Notes under the pieces: model-generated | The model's input: only the letters and a program-made list of their open reading frames with translations | The model's database searches: none | Told to the model about the DNA's origin: nothing | From: Cokeromyces recurvatus | Lineage: Eukaryota; Mucoromycota; Mucoromycetes; Mucorales; Mucoraceae | DNA: 64,000 nucleotides | Direction: 5' to 3' | Assembly: GCF_025118155.1 (NCBI RefSeq) | Contig: NW_026251388.1 | Span: forward strand, 1,302,001-1,366,000 | Translations under genes and position numbers: made by a program | Part shown: positions 20,157 to 32,589 of the stretch, piece by piece | Position numbering within the stretch: the stretch's first letter is position 1 | How the letters are laid out: every line of letters starts with the position of its first letter

Positions 20157-21679
20157 ATGTCTCCTTCAGCTATTAGTGGTGTAGGTATTGCTCATCTTCC
20201 TAATCAACGTCATAAAATTGTTTCAAAACGTGGTGCAAATTTCACCTTGATGGTTTGTGGTAAGTTATAAGCTCAGGGGATAGGAGGAGGCTAAAAAGTT
20301 GTTAACGATATTAAAAAATAATATATGTATTTCATAGGTGAATCTGGAGTTGGTAAAACCACCTTTGTAAACACTTTATTCACCACAGGTATTAAAGCCG
20401 AGAAAGCATTGAATAAACGACACAAAAAACAAATTGAAAAGACTGTAGAAATCGAAATTACTAAAGCAGGTAAATAAAATAGAGAAATCTCCACATGAAT
20501 ATTTTATAAATTGATTTATTATTTAGAACTCGAGGAAAAGAACTTCAAGGTCAAATTAACAATTATCGATACACCTGGTTTCGGTGATTATGTCAATAAT
20601 TATAATAGTTGGATGCCTGTATACGAATTTATTGATGATCAACATGAAAGCTTTATGGCTCAAGAACAACAACCTATTAGACAAAATAGGATCGATCTTA
20701 GAGTACATGCTTGCCTCTATTTTATTAGGCCTTCTGGTCATACGTAAGAATTTTTTTTTTTTGGCAAATGTAATCGATAAAATAACACTGAAATTTGATA
20801 TTCATTAGTCTTAAGCCTTTGGATATTGAGGTGATGAAGCACCTTGGTACAAGAGTTAATTTAATACCCGTTGTTGCCAAAGCAGATACACTTACACCTA
20901 AAGATTTGGCTCAATTTAAGAGAAATGTAAGTCTATTTTCCTTTTTTTATTTATATACAATTGATCTAATTCTATAACCTCGTATATTTTCTTCTTTCCC
21001 TTTCTCTCTCTCTCTCTCTCGAAAAAAAAGATTTTAGATTCTATTGCAGCTAACCATATCCAAATATATTCTTGTCCTATTGAAAGTGAAGATGAAGAAA
21101 CTACTCAAGTTAATAAAAGTATTATGACATCCATGCCATTTGCTATTATTGGATCAACTCAAGATGTAAGTACACATGATGGACGAGTTGTTAAAGGTAG
21201 AGAATACTCGTGGGGAGTAGCTGAAGTAGAAAATGAAGAGCATTGTGACTTTAAGAAGTTAAGAAAATTATTAATTCGGTCGCACATGCACGACTTGATT
21301 TCAACAACAGAAGAACTTCATTATGAAAACTATCGTCAAACACAAATGAGCACTCGTAAGTTTGGTGAACCTAAAGTAAAGAGATATGAAAATCCCAAGT
21401 TTAAAGAAGATGAAGACAATCTTCGTCTGAATTTTACCAAGCAAGTTAAAGAAGAAGAGAATCGCTTCCGTCAATGGGAAGCACAGGTATGAATGAGACT
21501 CTATTCAAACTATTTAATATATAATTTATACCAAAGATTCTATTTATTTATTATAGTTGGTTGCTGAACGGGATCGTTTAAACAAGGACCTTGAAGAGCA
21601 GCATGCTCAAATTAAAGCATTGGAAGCTGAACTCGAGCATATGTATCAATTACATGGTCGTAGTACGATAAGAAGATAA
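20157..21679 (+). CDS. CDC12: Septin, Cdc12/AspC-like
   Basis: Seen: six exons, 20157-20259, 20338-20469, 20527-20743, 20809-20926, 21031-21486 and 21557-21679, giving about 382 residues. The N-terminus [15 protein letters not shown] and [17 protein letters not shown] (G1) are followed by DTPGFGD (G3), [22 protein letters not shown] (G4), a septin unique element, and a C-terminal coiled coil ([10 protein letters not shown]...[17 protein letters not shown]). Known: septins form hetero-oligomeric filaments at septa, hyphal tips and branch sites. The VGIAxLPNQRxKIV start is characteristic of the Cdc12/AspC group. ATG 20157 is the first in frame and follows an A-rich leader. The group assignment is good; exact orthology would need a tree. 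Confidence 0.93.
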
Positions 21680-21940
21680 ATAATATAGCTATAATCATTT
21701 TTTTTTCCTTTCCCATTTAATTTATTAACACATTTCAATAAAATTTTGCTATACCAATTTTGTATTTCTGTTTACAGGAAAATACGTGCCTTTTATTATG
21801 TAATACTTTTTATTCAAATTACAACAACGATTGTTTTATAGCGGCGGCCTGTCTAAAATTTATTTTTATTTAAAAGAAAGTGGGGGGGGGAAAGGAGGGG
21901 AAAGGGAGAATTTCTTCCTCCATTTATTTTATCTCGAAGC

Positions 21941-23082
21941 ATGTCAGTCATTCATCAAAGTGCAGTGCGTTCATTGACACGTCTTTTTTCTACTAGTGCC
22001 ACTAAATACAAACCGTATATACCCAAGAATGAACATAAATTTAAATTCGAACAATTAAAAATTTGGGAACATGTGTATGGTATCTCTAGTGTACTTTCTG
22101 CATTACGAGCCAAGAAGCGATCAAAATTAAATACGATCTTCATTCAAGCATCAGACAATAAAAAGACAAAGCAAAAGAAGGACGATTCATTAATTCTTGA
22201 AATTCTTCAATTGGCAAAAACTTCTGAACTAAAAATTGTTTCTGTTGACAAAGGAAGATTAAATAGTTTGACAGATAATAGACCACATCAAGTAAAATAA
22301 GACATGCATATTATATGTGTATATAAATGCTTGAATTCTTACAATTTTTTTTTTTAAAAAAATATAGGGAGTTGTTCTAAGAGCTTCACCTATAAAATCA
22401 ATAGAAATAGATGCATTAACAAATATAAATGGTACTTTCTATGAGGCTCTACCAAGAATAAATAAAAGAGGAAATCAAAAAAATAAATTAAACAGTGAAA
22501 GCATTTCAAATATTCAGTTTAATACGCCATCTAATGGTCGTATGCCTTTTTGGATTGCTTTAGATGAAGTGCAAGATCCTCAAGTAAGATAATAAGTGAA
22601 AATTAATAGGGAAGACAGTTATCTAGAACGTTTTTATATATTAGAATTTAGGCTCTATCTTAAGAACGGCTTATTTTTTTGGTGTTGATGGTGTATTAAT
22701 TTGTAGTAAAAATAGTGCCCCCTTAAGTCCAACTGTCTCAAAAGTCAGCTCTGGAGCTGTTGAAATGATGGATATTTATTCAGCAACTAATTTGGCCAAG
22801 TTTTTAAAAGAAAGTCATACTAATGGCTGGGAAATTATAGGTGCTGTAGGAGATGCTCAACCCTCCTTTAATCCTCTGCAATTTCGTGAGACTTACGATA
22901 AACCAGTGATATTAGTACTTGGTAATGAAGGCACTGGGCTTCGTACAAATATTAGAAATGAATGCAATAGATTTATCAGTATTCCATCTGCAATTGCCGA
23001 GGAAAAGTTGAATGGTTCTGTAGATAGCTTAAATGTTGGTGTAGCAGCCGGCATCATTATTTCGTCTGCTCTTTTAAAATAA
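21941..23082 (+). CDS. MRM1: Mitochondrial large-subunit rRNA 2'-O-ribose methyltransferase (SpoU/TrmH family)
   Basis: Seen: exons 21941-22291, 22368-22583 and 22645-23082 join in frame to about 334 residues. It has a basic mitochondrial-type N-terminus (MSVIHQSAVRSLTRLFSTSA), a substrate-binding N-domain (IWEHVYGISSVLSALRAKKR), then the knotted SPOUT domain: LDEVQDPQNLGSILRTAYFF, GVLICSKNSAPLSP..SSGAVEMM, VLGNEGTGL, and the C-terminal IPSAIAEEKLNGSVDSLNVG. Known: those three blocks are motifs 1-3 of TrmH-type 2'-O-methyltransferases that use S-adenosylmethionine. Yeast Mrm1 modifies a conserved guanosine of the 21S rRNA peptidyl-transferase region. It shares a mitochondrial translation role with MEF2 5 kb upstream. 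Confidence 0.92.
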
Positions 23083-23168
23083 ATATAAACCAACGTTTTT
23101 TTTTTCTTTTTTTTTTTGGTTTTATTTAAATTAATATACAGTAAAAATTGAATAAAATGGCATTAAAC

Positions 23169-24717
23169 TTATTGGTGTTTCATAATTTCAGATGAATCTT
23201 TTGTTCCTGATGGTACTCGTGCAGTAATAGCCTCATCAATAGTATCTAAACTACGAACACTACGCCAGTCAGCTATAGTAGATACAACAGAGATTCTATT
23301 TTTCCATTTATCGAAGTTTCTTTGTTTAGAATTCATATCCTCATCATCATCCATAATACCTTCGTCTAATAACCAATCCTGCTGATATCCCTGCATCGTT
23401 GAGGTATTGGGCGCACCTTGAATAGGATCAACCATCATCATTTCTCGTTGCTCTTGATATTTAACAAACCCAATCTCATTATAATTTGTAGCATGACGAA
23501 CTAAAATGACAGCCGCCAATTCTTTACAAAATTCTTGCAAAACAATGTAGGCATTCACGAAATTAGAGAGCTTTGCAAAGGGATTTGTCATAGTGACAGG
23601 CGTTGCATTTGGACGTTGTGAATTCTGAAAGAATGTAGCTGATGGTGAACTTGATCCATTGGGTGATTGCATACCTCCACCAATACCCATATCTTTTGAA
23701 ATTCGTAAAGGCAACAATCCTGTTGATTTCGTTTTCGCAGGTGAAGATGATGCAGTTCGTGTTGATGAAGAATTTAAGGATGAACTTGAACCTTTATTAA
23801 ACACGAGTTTTGATAAACTGGGATGGCTTCTAAGAGTGTGATCACTAGTACGAGGTGAGATAATTATGTTTCCACTACTACTACTACTATCGCGCCTTGT
23901 CTGTAACCGATGGTCTGTTGTATGTGAAGCATAAATTTGTGGCTGTGGTATGCCACCTCCACCTGGTATAATTCCACGCTTCTTTGCTATCGAAATGCGA
24001 GTCTCAAAATTGGGAACTAATTGAGCTCGTTTTAATGCTTCAAATGTGATTTTTTCTAAAAGTGCATATAGGCTTCGTCGCACACCCTTTGTTGTAGGTA
24101 AGGCCCATACACCACCATAAAGTGTACCGTCAACCCCAATACGTACAGCACGCCAGTCACATATCACTCCATCTGTACGCTTATCAACGACGCCTGAAAT
24201 CTTTTGTAAGATACTTGTAATTAACAAATTTTGCTCTAAAGGTAATTCTAACATCTTTTGAAATTGATTAAAGATACGACTTAGAAATAATCCTTCATAG
24301 GCTTCAGGTTTTTTCAATGTATTATTTGTGACAATACTGGTGACGCTCGCTTGATCTGTAGCAGTATGATGAGTATTTAAACCAGTTGTAGCATCTACAG
24401 AAGTATCATCGTTTGTAGGGCGTGCAGGACGGCCATGACGATCCTCTGCTTCGCGTTCAAAGTCACTGCGTGTTTTGATAGGAGGATATGGCGTTTGCCA
24501 AAAGTTTTTTGCTAATAATGCATAATGAAATCTTTCTTGCGCTTCATGGAAATAATCATCATAGCTATTGCCTGGAACAACGGTATAAGGATTTATATTG
24601 GTATCATTTTGTCCACAAACAGTTGATGCAAATGAATCAGAAGAAATTACTGAAGAAAGTGGAGGTGATTTCATTCTTTCTAATTCATCTTCTAATGGTA
24701 ATAGGGATAGTACCCTT

Positions 24718-24778
<61 letters not shown>

Positions 24779-27007
24779 ATATATAAAGTTAAAGCATACA
24801 CGTAAATATCAATAAATTTTGCTCTTAATACCTTTCAACAAGCCAACGAACTTTTTTTGTTTTAATGTCTTTTTTAGATGAAGAGTCCTTATCTCCTGTA
24901 GTAGATTCGTCTGTTTTTGGGCCTTCTATAGTAACAGCACTTACTTTATCATCAGCAACTTTTGATCCAAGTGAGGAAGTATCAGTTGTATCACAAGTCT
25001 CATCATCAATATACTCTCCCTCTGGCGAAATATCCAAATAATTCCTTAATACCAAATTATAAACAGCAAATTGATTATATGTTTCCAAAATGGTATCAAA
25101 TAGACGTAAGGAAGCTAATGCCAAATCATAATTTTCAGAATCAATGCGATTAATTAAAAGTAAACGTAGTGTTAATCCTTCAGTAGCATCAAAATTATTA
25201 TTTGATCCTTTCATATCATCATCGCTTGTAGTTTGACTTGATACAGTCTCATCATCACGATCGTCATCAATAAAGTCCATAATAGGCGCATTTGTTTTCA
25301 CTTCTGGTTCAATATCTTTACCTATACCACTATCTTCCCCAAGCAGAACAACTAAGAAGACATAAAGTAGTCTTTGATCTGTAAGCGAACGAATCATTTC
25401 AGTTGTGTAAGCAACAGCTGCCGTGGCTGTTTTAGCCGAAGGCGAACTTAAAGCTGTACATATAACAGGATGCCAGAAACTTGTAGTTAATTGTGCCATA
25501 AGTGCTGTCATTAATCTCTTATCTGCAACTCGAGCAACATCATTTAAATATTCCCAAAAACTATAAAAATCATCGACAATGCGCTCTCTATCTTGTATAG
25601 ATTCAAGTGTACGAGCAAAATTGATATCGAAGGGGCTTCGTTTTCTGCGTTTCTTTTTAAAACTGCTTTGAGCGTTAACGGTAATAATAAGGCTGTTATT
25701 TGTGATTACTGCTGGTATTGAGAATCTGATATGTCTCCTAGAAGGTCTTACTGAATTAATTCGATTATTGCTAGATATAGTAAATGCACCTGTATTTTTG
25801 GGCAAGTGTGCAAAGAAAAGTGCTAATCGCTCAGCCTGATTTATAGAAAGTAATGAATTAGTATGAATCAGTATTATGTATTTATACTACCAAGAAAAAA
25901 AATACTATACATGTACAAACTTACAATAACTTCGCATAAATTAGAATATTCAACAATATAACATACATATTCAGGGTCATTATCTAATAATCTCAACGCA
26001 AATAATATTGCTTCTCTTGCTATTTCGCCTGTTTCGCCAGGCATATTCATAAAATCAATAAGATATTGGAACATGTCAAATCGAGGCTATGTAAACAAAA
26101 AATAAGAAAATAGTTAAACTTTTTTTTTCTTTTTAGTAAACACTATTTTACCATTAAAAACATGCTCCAAGCAATTTTCTCTTCAAAACTCTCTCGACGT
26201 TTATGAAGTGTTTTTCCATCTTTTGAGCATCTCCAAACATGTTCACCCCTAGAACGACACCAACCTCTTTCAAAAAACAAATCCATTAAAGCCGCATTAG
26301 CCCCTTTAAAGTGAGAAAATATACCATGCATTAATTTTACAAGTTCTAATGATAATTCGGAAATAGCTGCAAGTCTTTCTTCAGAACAGGATTCCATTTC
26401 TGTTGCTAATTCCTCATAATGACGACTAATTAAGCGATGTGATGATGTAATTAGTTTCTGAAGTGGAACATGCACTGCCCTTTCTGGTAATAACTGAGCA
26501 TGAACGTTGGTTACTAAACTACAAAAAAATCGAAGGCAATGAATACGCATTCCAAAAGGCGTCTAATAAATATATTTAAACATATTTACTTTAGTCTTTT
26601 TTTTTTTAAAAAAGAAAAAAAAAAGGAAATGAATACTTACATCGACTTTGGCAAATTCAACAAGCTCTTCTAACACACGTTTCTGAAGCAAATACTCTAA
26701 ACAGGGACCTGTTTCTAGACTTCCACTTGCTCTTTGAAATTCAACTTCCTCTGCTTGAATTAGCTTTATTATGTTTTGTAAACTATTAGGAATGGGTGTA
26801 AGATCAACTGCATCTTTTAAAGGATCTATAAAAAAAACATTTAAGAGATGTTAAAACAGAATTGGTTAAACAAATAGTATAGGATAATAATATACCATCT
26901 GCAGTTTCATAATACTTTTGAATGTTGGTCCAAGCTTCACTTAATAGTTCGAGTTTTGTTTTAGCCACATTCCTTCCAGAAAGTAATTTGGAAAGGAACA
27001 TTGACAT
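23169..27007 (-). CDS. FHIP/FAM160 (RAI16-like) FTS-Hook-interacting protein
   Basis: Seen: six minus-strand exons, 27007-26896, 26825-26641, 26562-26152, 26086-25925, 25835-24832 and 24714-23169, in frame for about 1,140 residues. The start MSMFLSKLLSGRN...LELLSEAWTNIQKYYETADG, the block TPFGMRIHCLRFFCSLVTNV, and FLSRIFNQFQKMLELPLEQN (then LLITSILQKIS) are in the order seen in RAI16/FHIP proteins. Known: FHIP links the FTS-Hook complex to cargo; in filamentous fungi the FHIP-Hook-FTS complex couples early endosomes to dynein and kinesin for long-range hyphal transport. The middle carries an Asp/Ser-rich insert, and the last exon has a long Ser/Gly-rich insert (about 23620-23990) absent from the core fold. 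The intron at 24715-24831 contains a 51-bp T tract (minus sense) before its acceptor. Confidence 0.87.
24725..24775. repeat. 51-bp A homopolymer (T tract of a minus-strand intron)
   Basis: Uninterrupted A run within the last intron of the FHIP gene; in the sense of the gene it is an extreme polypyrimidine tract ahead of the acceptor. Confidence 0.9.
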
Positions 27008-27033
27008 GATTTATATTTAGTTTATATAGGCAC

Positions 27034-27091
<58 letters not shown>

Positions 27092-29638
27092 AACACTAAT
27101 TAAAAATAAATATTTTAAAAAAAAAAACTATTAATATTTTGAAAATAATGGTTTTCGGTACCTTAGTGTAATATCCAATAGAATTTTTTGCCTGATGTTT
27201 TTATATCTGTTTCTATGAAGGAAAAACATAATTGCAAACTTCAAAGAATTAAAAGCATTTGCTTTAATAAATAATTGAATAAAGTCTCATCTTTTAATTA
27301 AACAATAAATTATCCAACAATTCATTAAAAGGCTTTACCTTTTATTTATAAAGCTTCTAATCAAACTGAATATTATATTTATTCAGTTAAGTTTAGTTTA
27401 TCAAATGTATAGTATTTACTTGATTAAAATTTTAACAATCTTAAATAGTTTGTTTTGACTAAATTATATCAGGAAAAAAAATAATTAACTGAGAAACTTC
27501 TGTAAGGCAAAAGGTAAGAAAAAGAAAGAAAAGGCATAATAAAGATCAAGGTTTAAAGCAAAGTAGTCTAGTTATTTATGGAATAGTCAATTAAATGTTT
27601 GATCTATTTTATGCAATTAAGCTTATGGATACCTAGTACAAGTTCTAGAGATTTGCTATACTAGAAAATTGGGTATTATCAGCAAAATAATGTATTCAGA
27701 ATGAATGATAAGATAGTATGAATTAAGTTAAGAGGTAATCAATAGGGCTTCTAATACAGGTATTTTGTTACTTTGAAATGTAGCTATAGATAGTTAAAGA
27801 TTAAATTACAGTTTTTATATTTTGACTTTAAATAAATTAAACCAAAACCTAGGCCTTGTTTCAGATATATATCAAATTTAACTAAATAACGTAAACCTAC
27901 ATCACATTTTAGTAAAGAAAAGAGAGAGAGAAAAGTAGTTTTATAAATATATAAAAAGAGTTAAATTATTTTACTTCCTAGAAAATACATTCTTCTAAAT
28001 AAAAAAAGTTAATATATTAGAATAAAGAACAGCTGTTAAAATAGTTATCATATATGTCTTTATATTAATTTAATAAGTTTAAAAATATACTAATGATCTT
28101 ACATCTAATTACTACTACAGTGCTTTATACGTGTATAAATATGATGAATGTGCAAAATATTTATTTATTTACATATAATATATGAATGTATTTAGTCGTA
28201 TTAGTGAAAAATAAACAGAAATATGTTAGCCCTTCCAATTGGCTGTTTATTAATGACTAAAAAGTTTTTTTTTTCTCAAGCATATGATACTCATGTTCAT
28301 AAATAAAAGAATGTATACATAATATGTTCAAATTGATTGGATAAAAATATTTACTCCTTGAATGAATTTACTCCTTAAAAAAAGGGAAAAAAAAGGTATA
28401 AAAAGGGGGTCAAAAAATTGTAAAATTCCCTTTTTTTTTTCTTTTTTTTTTTTCTTTATGATCATCAACCGGCTATTCCACGGCCGTGAAATGGCTGGGC
28501 CTGATCAGCCTGGAGTGTCTCTTCAGTTGCCTATACGCCCTCGGGAGGTGTGAGGGGGTATACTTCTGTCGTTCAGATGCGTCCATTTCAGAAATAACAA
28601 ACACAAATGAAAAAAAAAAAATATGATAGCAGCATATTTTATGATTAGTTATGCTTCTGAAGCTTAAATTGAGTTTAAAAAAAAGAAAAGATGTGGTGAA
28701 ATCTAATAAAACCAGTCACGTAGAAGACGGTTATTCACTTAAACAGCAATAACGATAAAAAGATTCGTTTTGACCAGATTTGTATAAATATGTATGTGTA
28801 TATAAAAATACACGACATGTATACACCTAACTGTAAATGATTATAATTGTTGACAAGGACATACATTAGTTAAATCATTGCATTTTAAGCTTATTTATTA
28901 AAGCATCTTTTTAGATTAAACCATACAAAAAAAAAAGGTGGATAGACACTAATATTTATTAGTTTAAATATATCTCAAATACACAGATCTACTTTATGCT
29001 TTGGCAATTGAGCTTGCTGGAATAGCTAACTTGTTTTGTTCAAATAAAAAAGACGTTTATCTTTACATAACTAAGCTCAGTTAATACATTACTCTATTTT
29101 ACCAGCTTATCGTTTCATTGTGAAATGTAAGAGGATAATAAAGCTATCATAATGTTATATAGATCAAGATAAAATGTATCTCATATTGTTAGGTACAACA
29201 TGATAGATTTACTCAGTGTTTATAGTCGTCTTCTTCGACTGCCCTTGGATTGTATATGTTTAATAAAACTCTAGCATTATCTTTTGGATGCGTGTGTATA
29301 GTGTTTATAATAAAACTACTTTAACTTTTGCCCAAGCAAAATATTGAAATAGTAAGTAATGCTCCCAGAATTCATTATAAAAATTACTAATAATATATTG
29401 TATGAAGGCCTTCCACAAGTGCAATAATACGATTATTATATCTAATTATTGGAAAGTATATAATGATTAAAAAATAACGGTATTATTATAAACATGTATT
29501 ATGATATATTTATTATCAGTGTTTAACTGCAGACTACATATTAACATTGTCTATTCACAATTTGATGTTTCCCCCCTAATTATATTCAATACTGCATATA
29601 TTTTTTATTAGCTATTCTTTCTTGCACTAAAAAAAAGC

Positions 29639-29640
<2 letters not shown>
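27008..29640. other. Gene-free AT-rich region
   Basis: About 2.6 kb with no convincing frame on either strand. It opens with an A run of about 50 bp (27039-27088) upstream of the FHIP start codon. Its only compositional anomaly is a GC-richer patch at 28456-28580 (listed separately). The remainder looks like decayed intergenic DNA; it abuts the 59-bp T run preceding the Fanzor relic. Confidence 0.6.
28456..28585. ncRNA. GC-rich island of unknown nature, candidate ncRNA or SINE fragment
   Basis: Seen: roughly 125 bp of clearly higher GC in very AT-rich surroundings. It contains the perfect palindrome CACGGCCGTG, a second short palindrome CTGATCAG inside GGGCCTGATCAGCC, and CCCTCGGGAGGTGTGAGGGGG. 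It is preceded by T runs and followed about 30 bp later by an A run (28608-28621). A plus-strand frame crosses it but has no protein-like character. It resembles no tRNA, spliceosomal, SRP or 5S RNA that I can recognise. It could be a structured RNA, a SINE with an A tail, or a scrap of another element. Confidence 0.25.

Positions 29641-29699
<59 letters not shown>
29641..29699. repeat. 59-bp T homopolymer
   Basis: Uninterrupted T run. Read on the minus strand it is an A tract lying about 140 bp beyond the end of the Fanzor reading frame, where a 3' untranslated region or guide-RNA region would be expected. Confidence 0.95.
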
Positions 29700-29702
<3 letters not shown>

Positions 29703-29841
29703 TGTTGTCTCCTGTTGAACTAATTTCATTTCCTACTCCAGTTTATAGTTTTTACAGTAAATTCAGACGATGTCAGTTTTTTCTGAACGAATCAAAAAAG
29801 AACTCACCTGTATCATGGTTTACCATATCAATATCCGTCCC

Positions 29842-31929
29842 TCAGGCAGATTCGTGGCCTTCATTGGGTGGCATATGGCGGAAAAGTTTTCTGGAAGAGG
29901 CTTGTTGATTGTTGGGTAAGGGGCGTTTCAAAGACTGTCTCTTGAACCGATTTGGGTAGCCAAGTCCTTCTCAGTGAGCCTTCAAAATATCACGAAAGTT
30001 CAAGATCTCAGCAAGATCTCGGTTCCAGATGCGGAGGAACTCCAAACATTGTTGATTGAGGCATCTGTAAAGACCTCATTAATACGTATTTTTTTTTTTT
30101 TTTTTTTTAAAAAAAAGAAAGAAATGAAACTTACCGTAAAAGTCCATGGCATTTCATCCTGTGATATTTCGAGCGACGAAAAGGTCGTGGGTTTCGAACT
30201 TTTTTGAAAGTCTCCAGTTTACCGATCTTACAAGTAGGGCACAGTGAAGACGTTTTATGTTCATCTATAAGTAAAACAGAGAAAACATGCTTCTTGAGCA
30301 TCCTTCTTACGCCTCTCCCACGAATTGGCTCTTGGTACTTGGTATTTCCGGCATTTTAGTCCCCTAGAACGAGAATAGCATCATCTCCAAATTGTTACTT
30401 CAAAGTCTGTGCTAAGCGATGATCGGATTGTTGTTTATTTATGATAGATGATAATTTCAACTTGCGAAAGGGAAGCAGATCAGCATTTTTGTGGGGTATG
30501 TTTTCGTTTGAGTAGTGCTCTCGAAGTGGATCTTTAACTATAGAATGTGCTTTGAGATAGTCAGGGAACTTGTCTACTTTGATTGCTGATGCTGGAAATC
30601 TTGATAGATAGTTTTCATGCTCCTTCACTGACGTAGGTTTTTTTTATGTCGCATAGTTTCCTAAATTTTCTTTTTTTCGTCTCAACCGCACACTGGTTGC
30701 TGGTGTATCTATAGGTGTGTTTGTCTTTTCCAGATTCACTATTCTCCTGCATGCAATAGAGCATATCTCTCCGTCCAGTATCAATAAGGACACATCTTCC
30801 GGTAGTTTCCTCGAGTTCAGTTTTGGATAACTGGTGTATGTATCGAAAGTTGTCGTCTTCTTCTAGTCTGGTACCACGCGTACCACCCTTTGTACTCTCT
30901 TTATTTTGCTTCAACATCGACACGCCTACCCCCATCAGACTGAATCATTCCGCGAAACTTTAAAGATTTCGAAGCACCTTGATCCTTCATACCCTTCGAT
31001 GAGAGGCTGACTATTTGGCTCCAAATGAAGCCCTTGTCTAAATTAGATCTATTTGTATTATGCAGAATATGATTATTCACGATCAACGTATCAATCGTCA
31101 TATAGCATGGCACATACGTTCGACGGAGCGGGAAACACATGAATGATTTGCAGCTTAATTCTTCACAGTACTTTGCCATATTGTAATATGCTTTAAGGTG
31201 CTTCAAAGACTGTTCCTTACAGTCATAATATATACTTGCTTTCATAAATTCGCAACGCGATTCGTAAGTACCAAATAATTCTTTAATAAGTTTGATGCCC
31301 TTGTCGTCCAAATGGTTTGCTGGCATATTCTGTGTATTACCGGAGGCAAGGAAAAGCTTCAATTGGGTTAACGGCTTTGTGATTTCGTCAGAAATGATTT
31401 GCTTGATATCATTCTCGCTTTTCTTGGCTTTCTTTAATTCTCGTTTCCTCTTGGTTATCTTGGCCTTTTGTTATGTAAGGTGGTTAATGAACATCCGGAA
31501 ACGATTTCCAAATTGTAATATGACTGAATTTTTGTACGCTGTGTCGATCTTCGCGCACTCATATGCTGCTATTTGTTGCGCGTATTTCAACTCGATGGGA
31601 TCATACTTGGTTAAGATACAATACTCGTTTTTATACTTTCGTATTAAATCTCTATAGTCTTTAGTTTTCGTTGATTTAGAAGGTTTACGATTTTGTTTGG
31701 TGAGCTCCAAGAACACTTCAACGTAAAAATCCTTTTCGGCGTGTTTTTCTAGATCAAAAAACTCACTTCTTTCCAACTCATTGATGAATATAAATTTTGT
31801 CAATGCAAAAGTATGGGTAGCAAGTATGTTAACGATTGATACAAGATTTTTTAGCCTTGGTATAAGTTCGCGTCTCCACTGTATACCGGAAACAGATGTT
31901 TTTAAAGTTATTACTTTTAAGTGATTCAT
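29842..31929 (-). pseudogene. Decayed Fanzor (TnpB-like RNA-guided nuclease) gene
   Basis: Seen: minus-strand coding sequence from ATG 31929 reads about 600 residues once breaks are noted. Breaks: in-frame TAA 31469-31471; one-base shift in a G5 run near 30930; one-base shift in an A8 run near 30640-30647; TAA 30395-30397; TAA 30356-30358; TGA 29971-29973. A 70-bp intron (30065-30134) has intact GT-AG ends. RuvC-I: CVLIDTGRRD (Asp codon 30780-30782). Then GDDAILVLGD and PIRGRGVRRMLKK, followed by VLLIDEHKTSSLCPTC (Glu codon 30260-30262), RNPRPFRRSKYHRMKCHGLL, a second Cys pair spanning the intron, and IWNRDLAEILNF (RuvC-III Asp codon 30016-30018). Known: this DEH(K/Y)TS-CxxC / WNRD layout is diagnostic of Fanzor, a transposon-carried programmable DNA nuclease. 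Catalytic residues survive though the frame does not. Confidence 0.85.
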
Positions 31930-32099
31930 TTAAGGCCAATATAAAAAATAAAGATCATTTAGGAAGAAAAAGGCAAAACATAAAAAAGAGTAAAGAAGTG
32001 AATAACAACATTTTCGTTGAAAGTTTATAAATTTCCACAATCATGTGTGACTTCATCATGATATGTAATTATAAAATGTGATAAATTGGCGAGGACAAC

Positions 32100-32589
32100 A
32101 TCTAAAAGAACAGCACTGAGCACGAAACAATACCTGAAGATATACCACCCATCATTTTGGAAGCAATAATCGAATTATAAGGTTGCTAAATATGTAAAAT
32201 GGTTTGAAAGTGGTAGAGCACATATAAAAGTACTATTTTATCTCGTATTCTAGACTTCAATTTTCCATAATCATTCTCTCGCCTACCATGTATTAAAATT
32301 TATCGAACAAAATATGGGTATTTTAGATAAGCAAGGAAAACATGGAGTCTTCATTGTTATGGACAAATGCAGGATTCTTCATTCTGAATATGTTACAGAT
32401 TGTATAAAAAAAAAACCCCCCGGTTACAAAGCATTATTTATGCTGCCCTATACACCTTTCTTAAACCCTATCGAAGAATGTTGGTCAAAGGTCAAGTTTC
32501 ACACAAAATGTCATCTTTTGATAGAGACAGATCAATTAACACCAAGGATTGTAACTGCTTGTAAAACAATTACCCCAGATGACTGTTAA
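32100..32589 (+). pseudogene. Tc1/mariner (DDE_3) transposase fragment
   Basis: Seen: from 32314 a 91-codon frame carries FIVMDKCRILHSEYV (second catalytic Asp block) and PYTPFLNPIEECWSKVK (third acidic residue block), then LTPRIVTACKTITPDDC and a stop at 32587-32589. Just upstream (about 32130-32260) in-frame scraps with stops read IPEDIPPIILEAIIEL and STYKSTILSRILDF, resembling the helix-turn-helix N-terminus. The region between, with the first catalytic Asp, is missing. Known: this C-terminal pattern is Tc1/mariner. It points away from the Fanzor relic, whose start is about 170 bp away. Inverted repeats of this unit were not found by eye. Confidence 0.75.

Noticed and set aside
29641..29699. 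Proof of retroposition (poly-A tail) for the Fanzor copy
   Set aside because: The intron is retained and equally long A/T runs occur in ordinary introns, so the run alone is not evidence.
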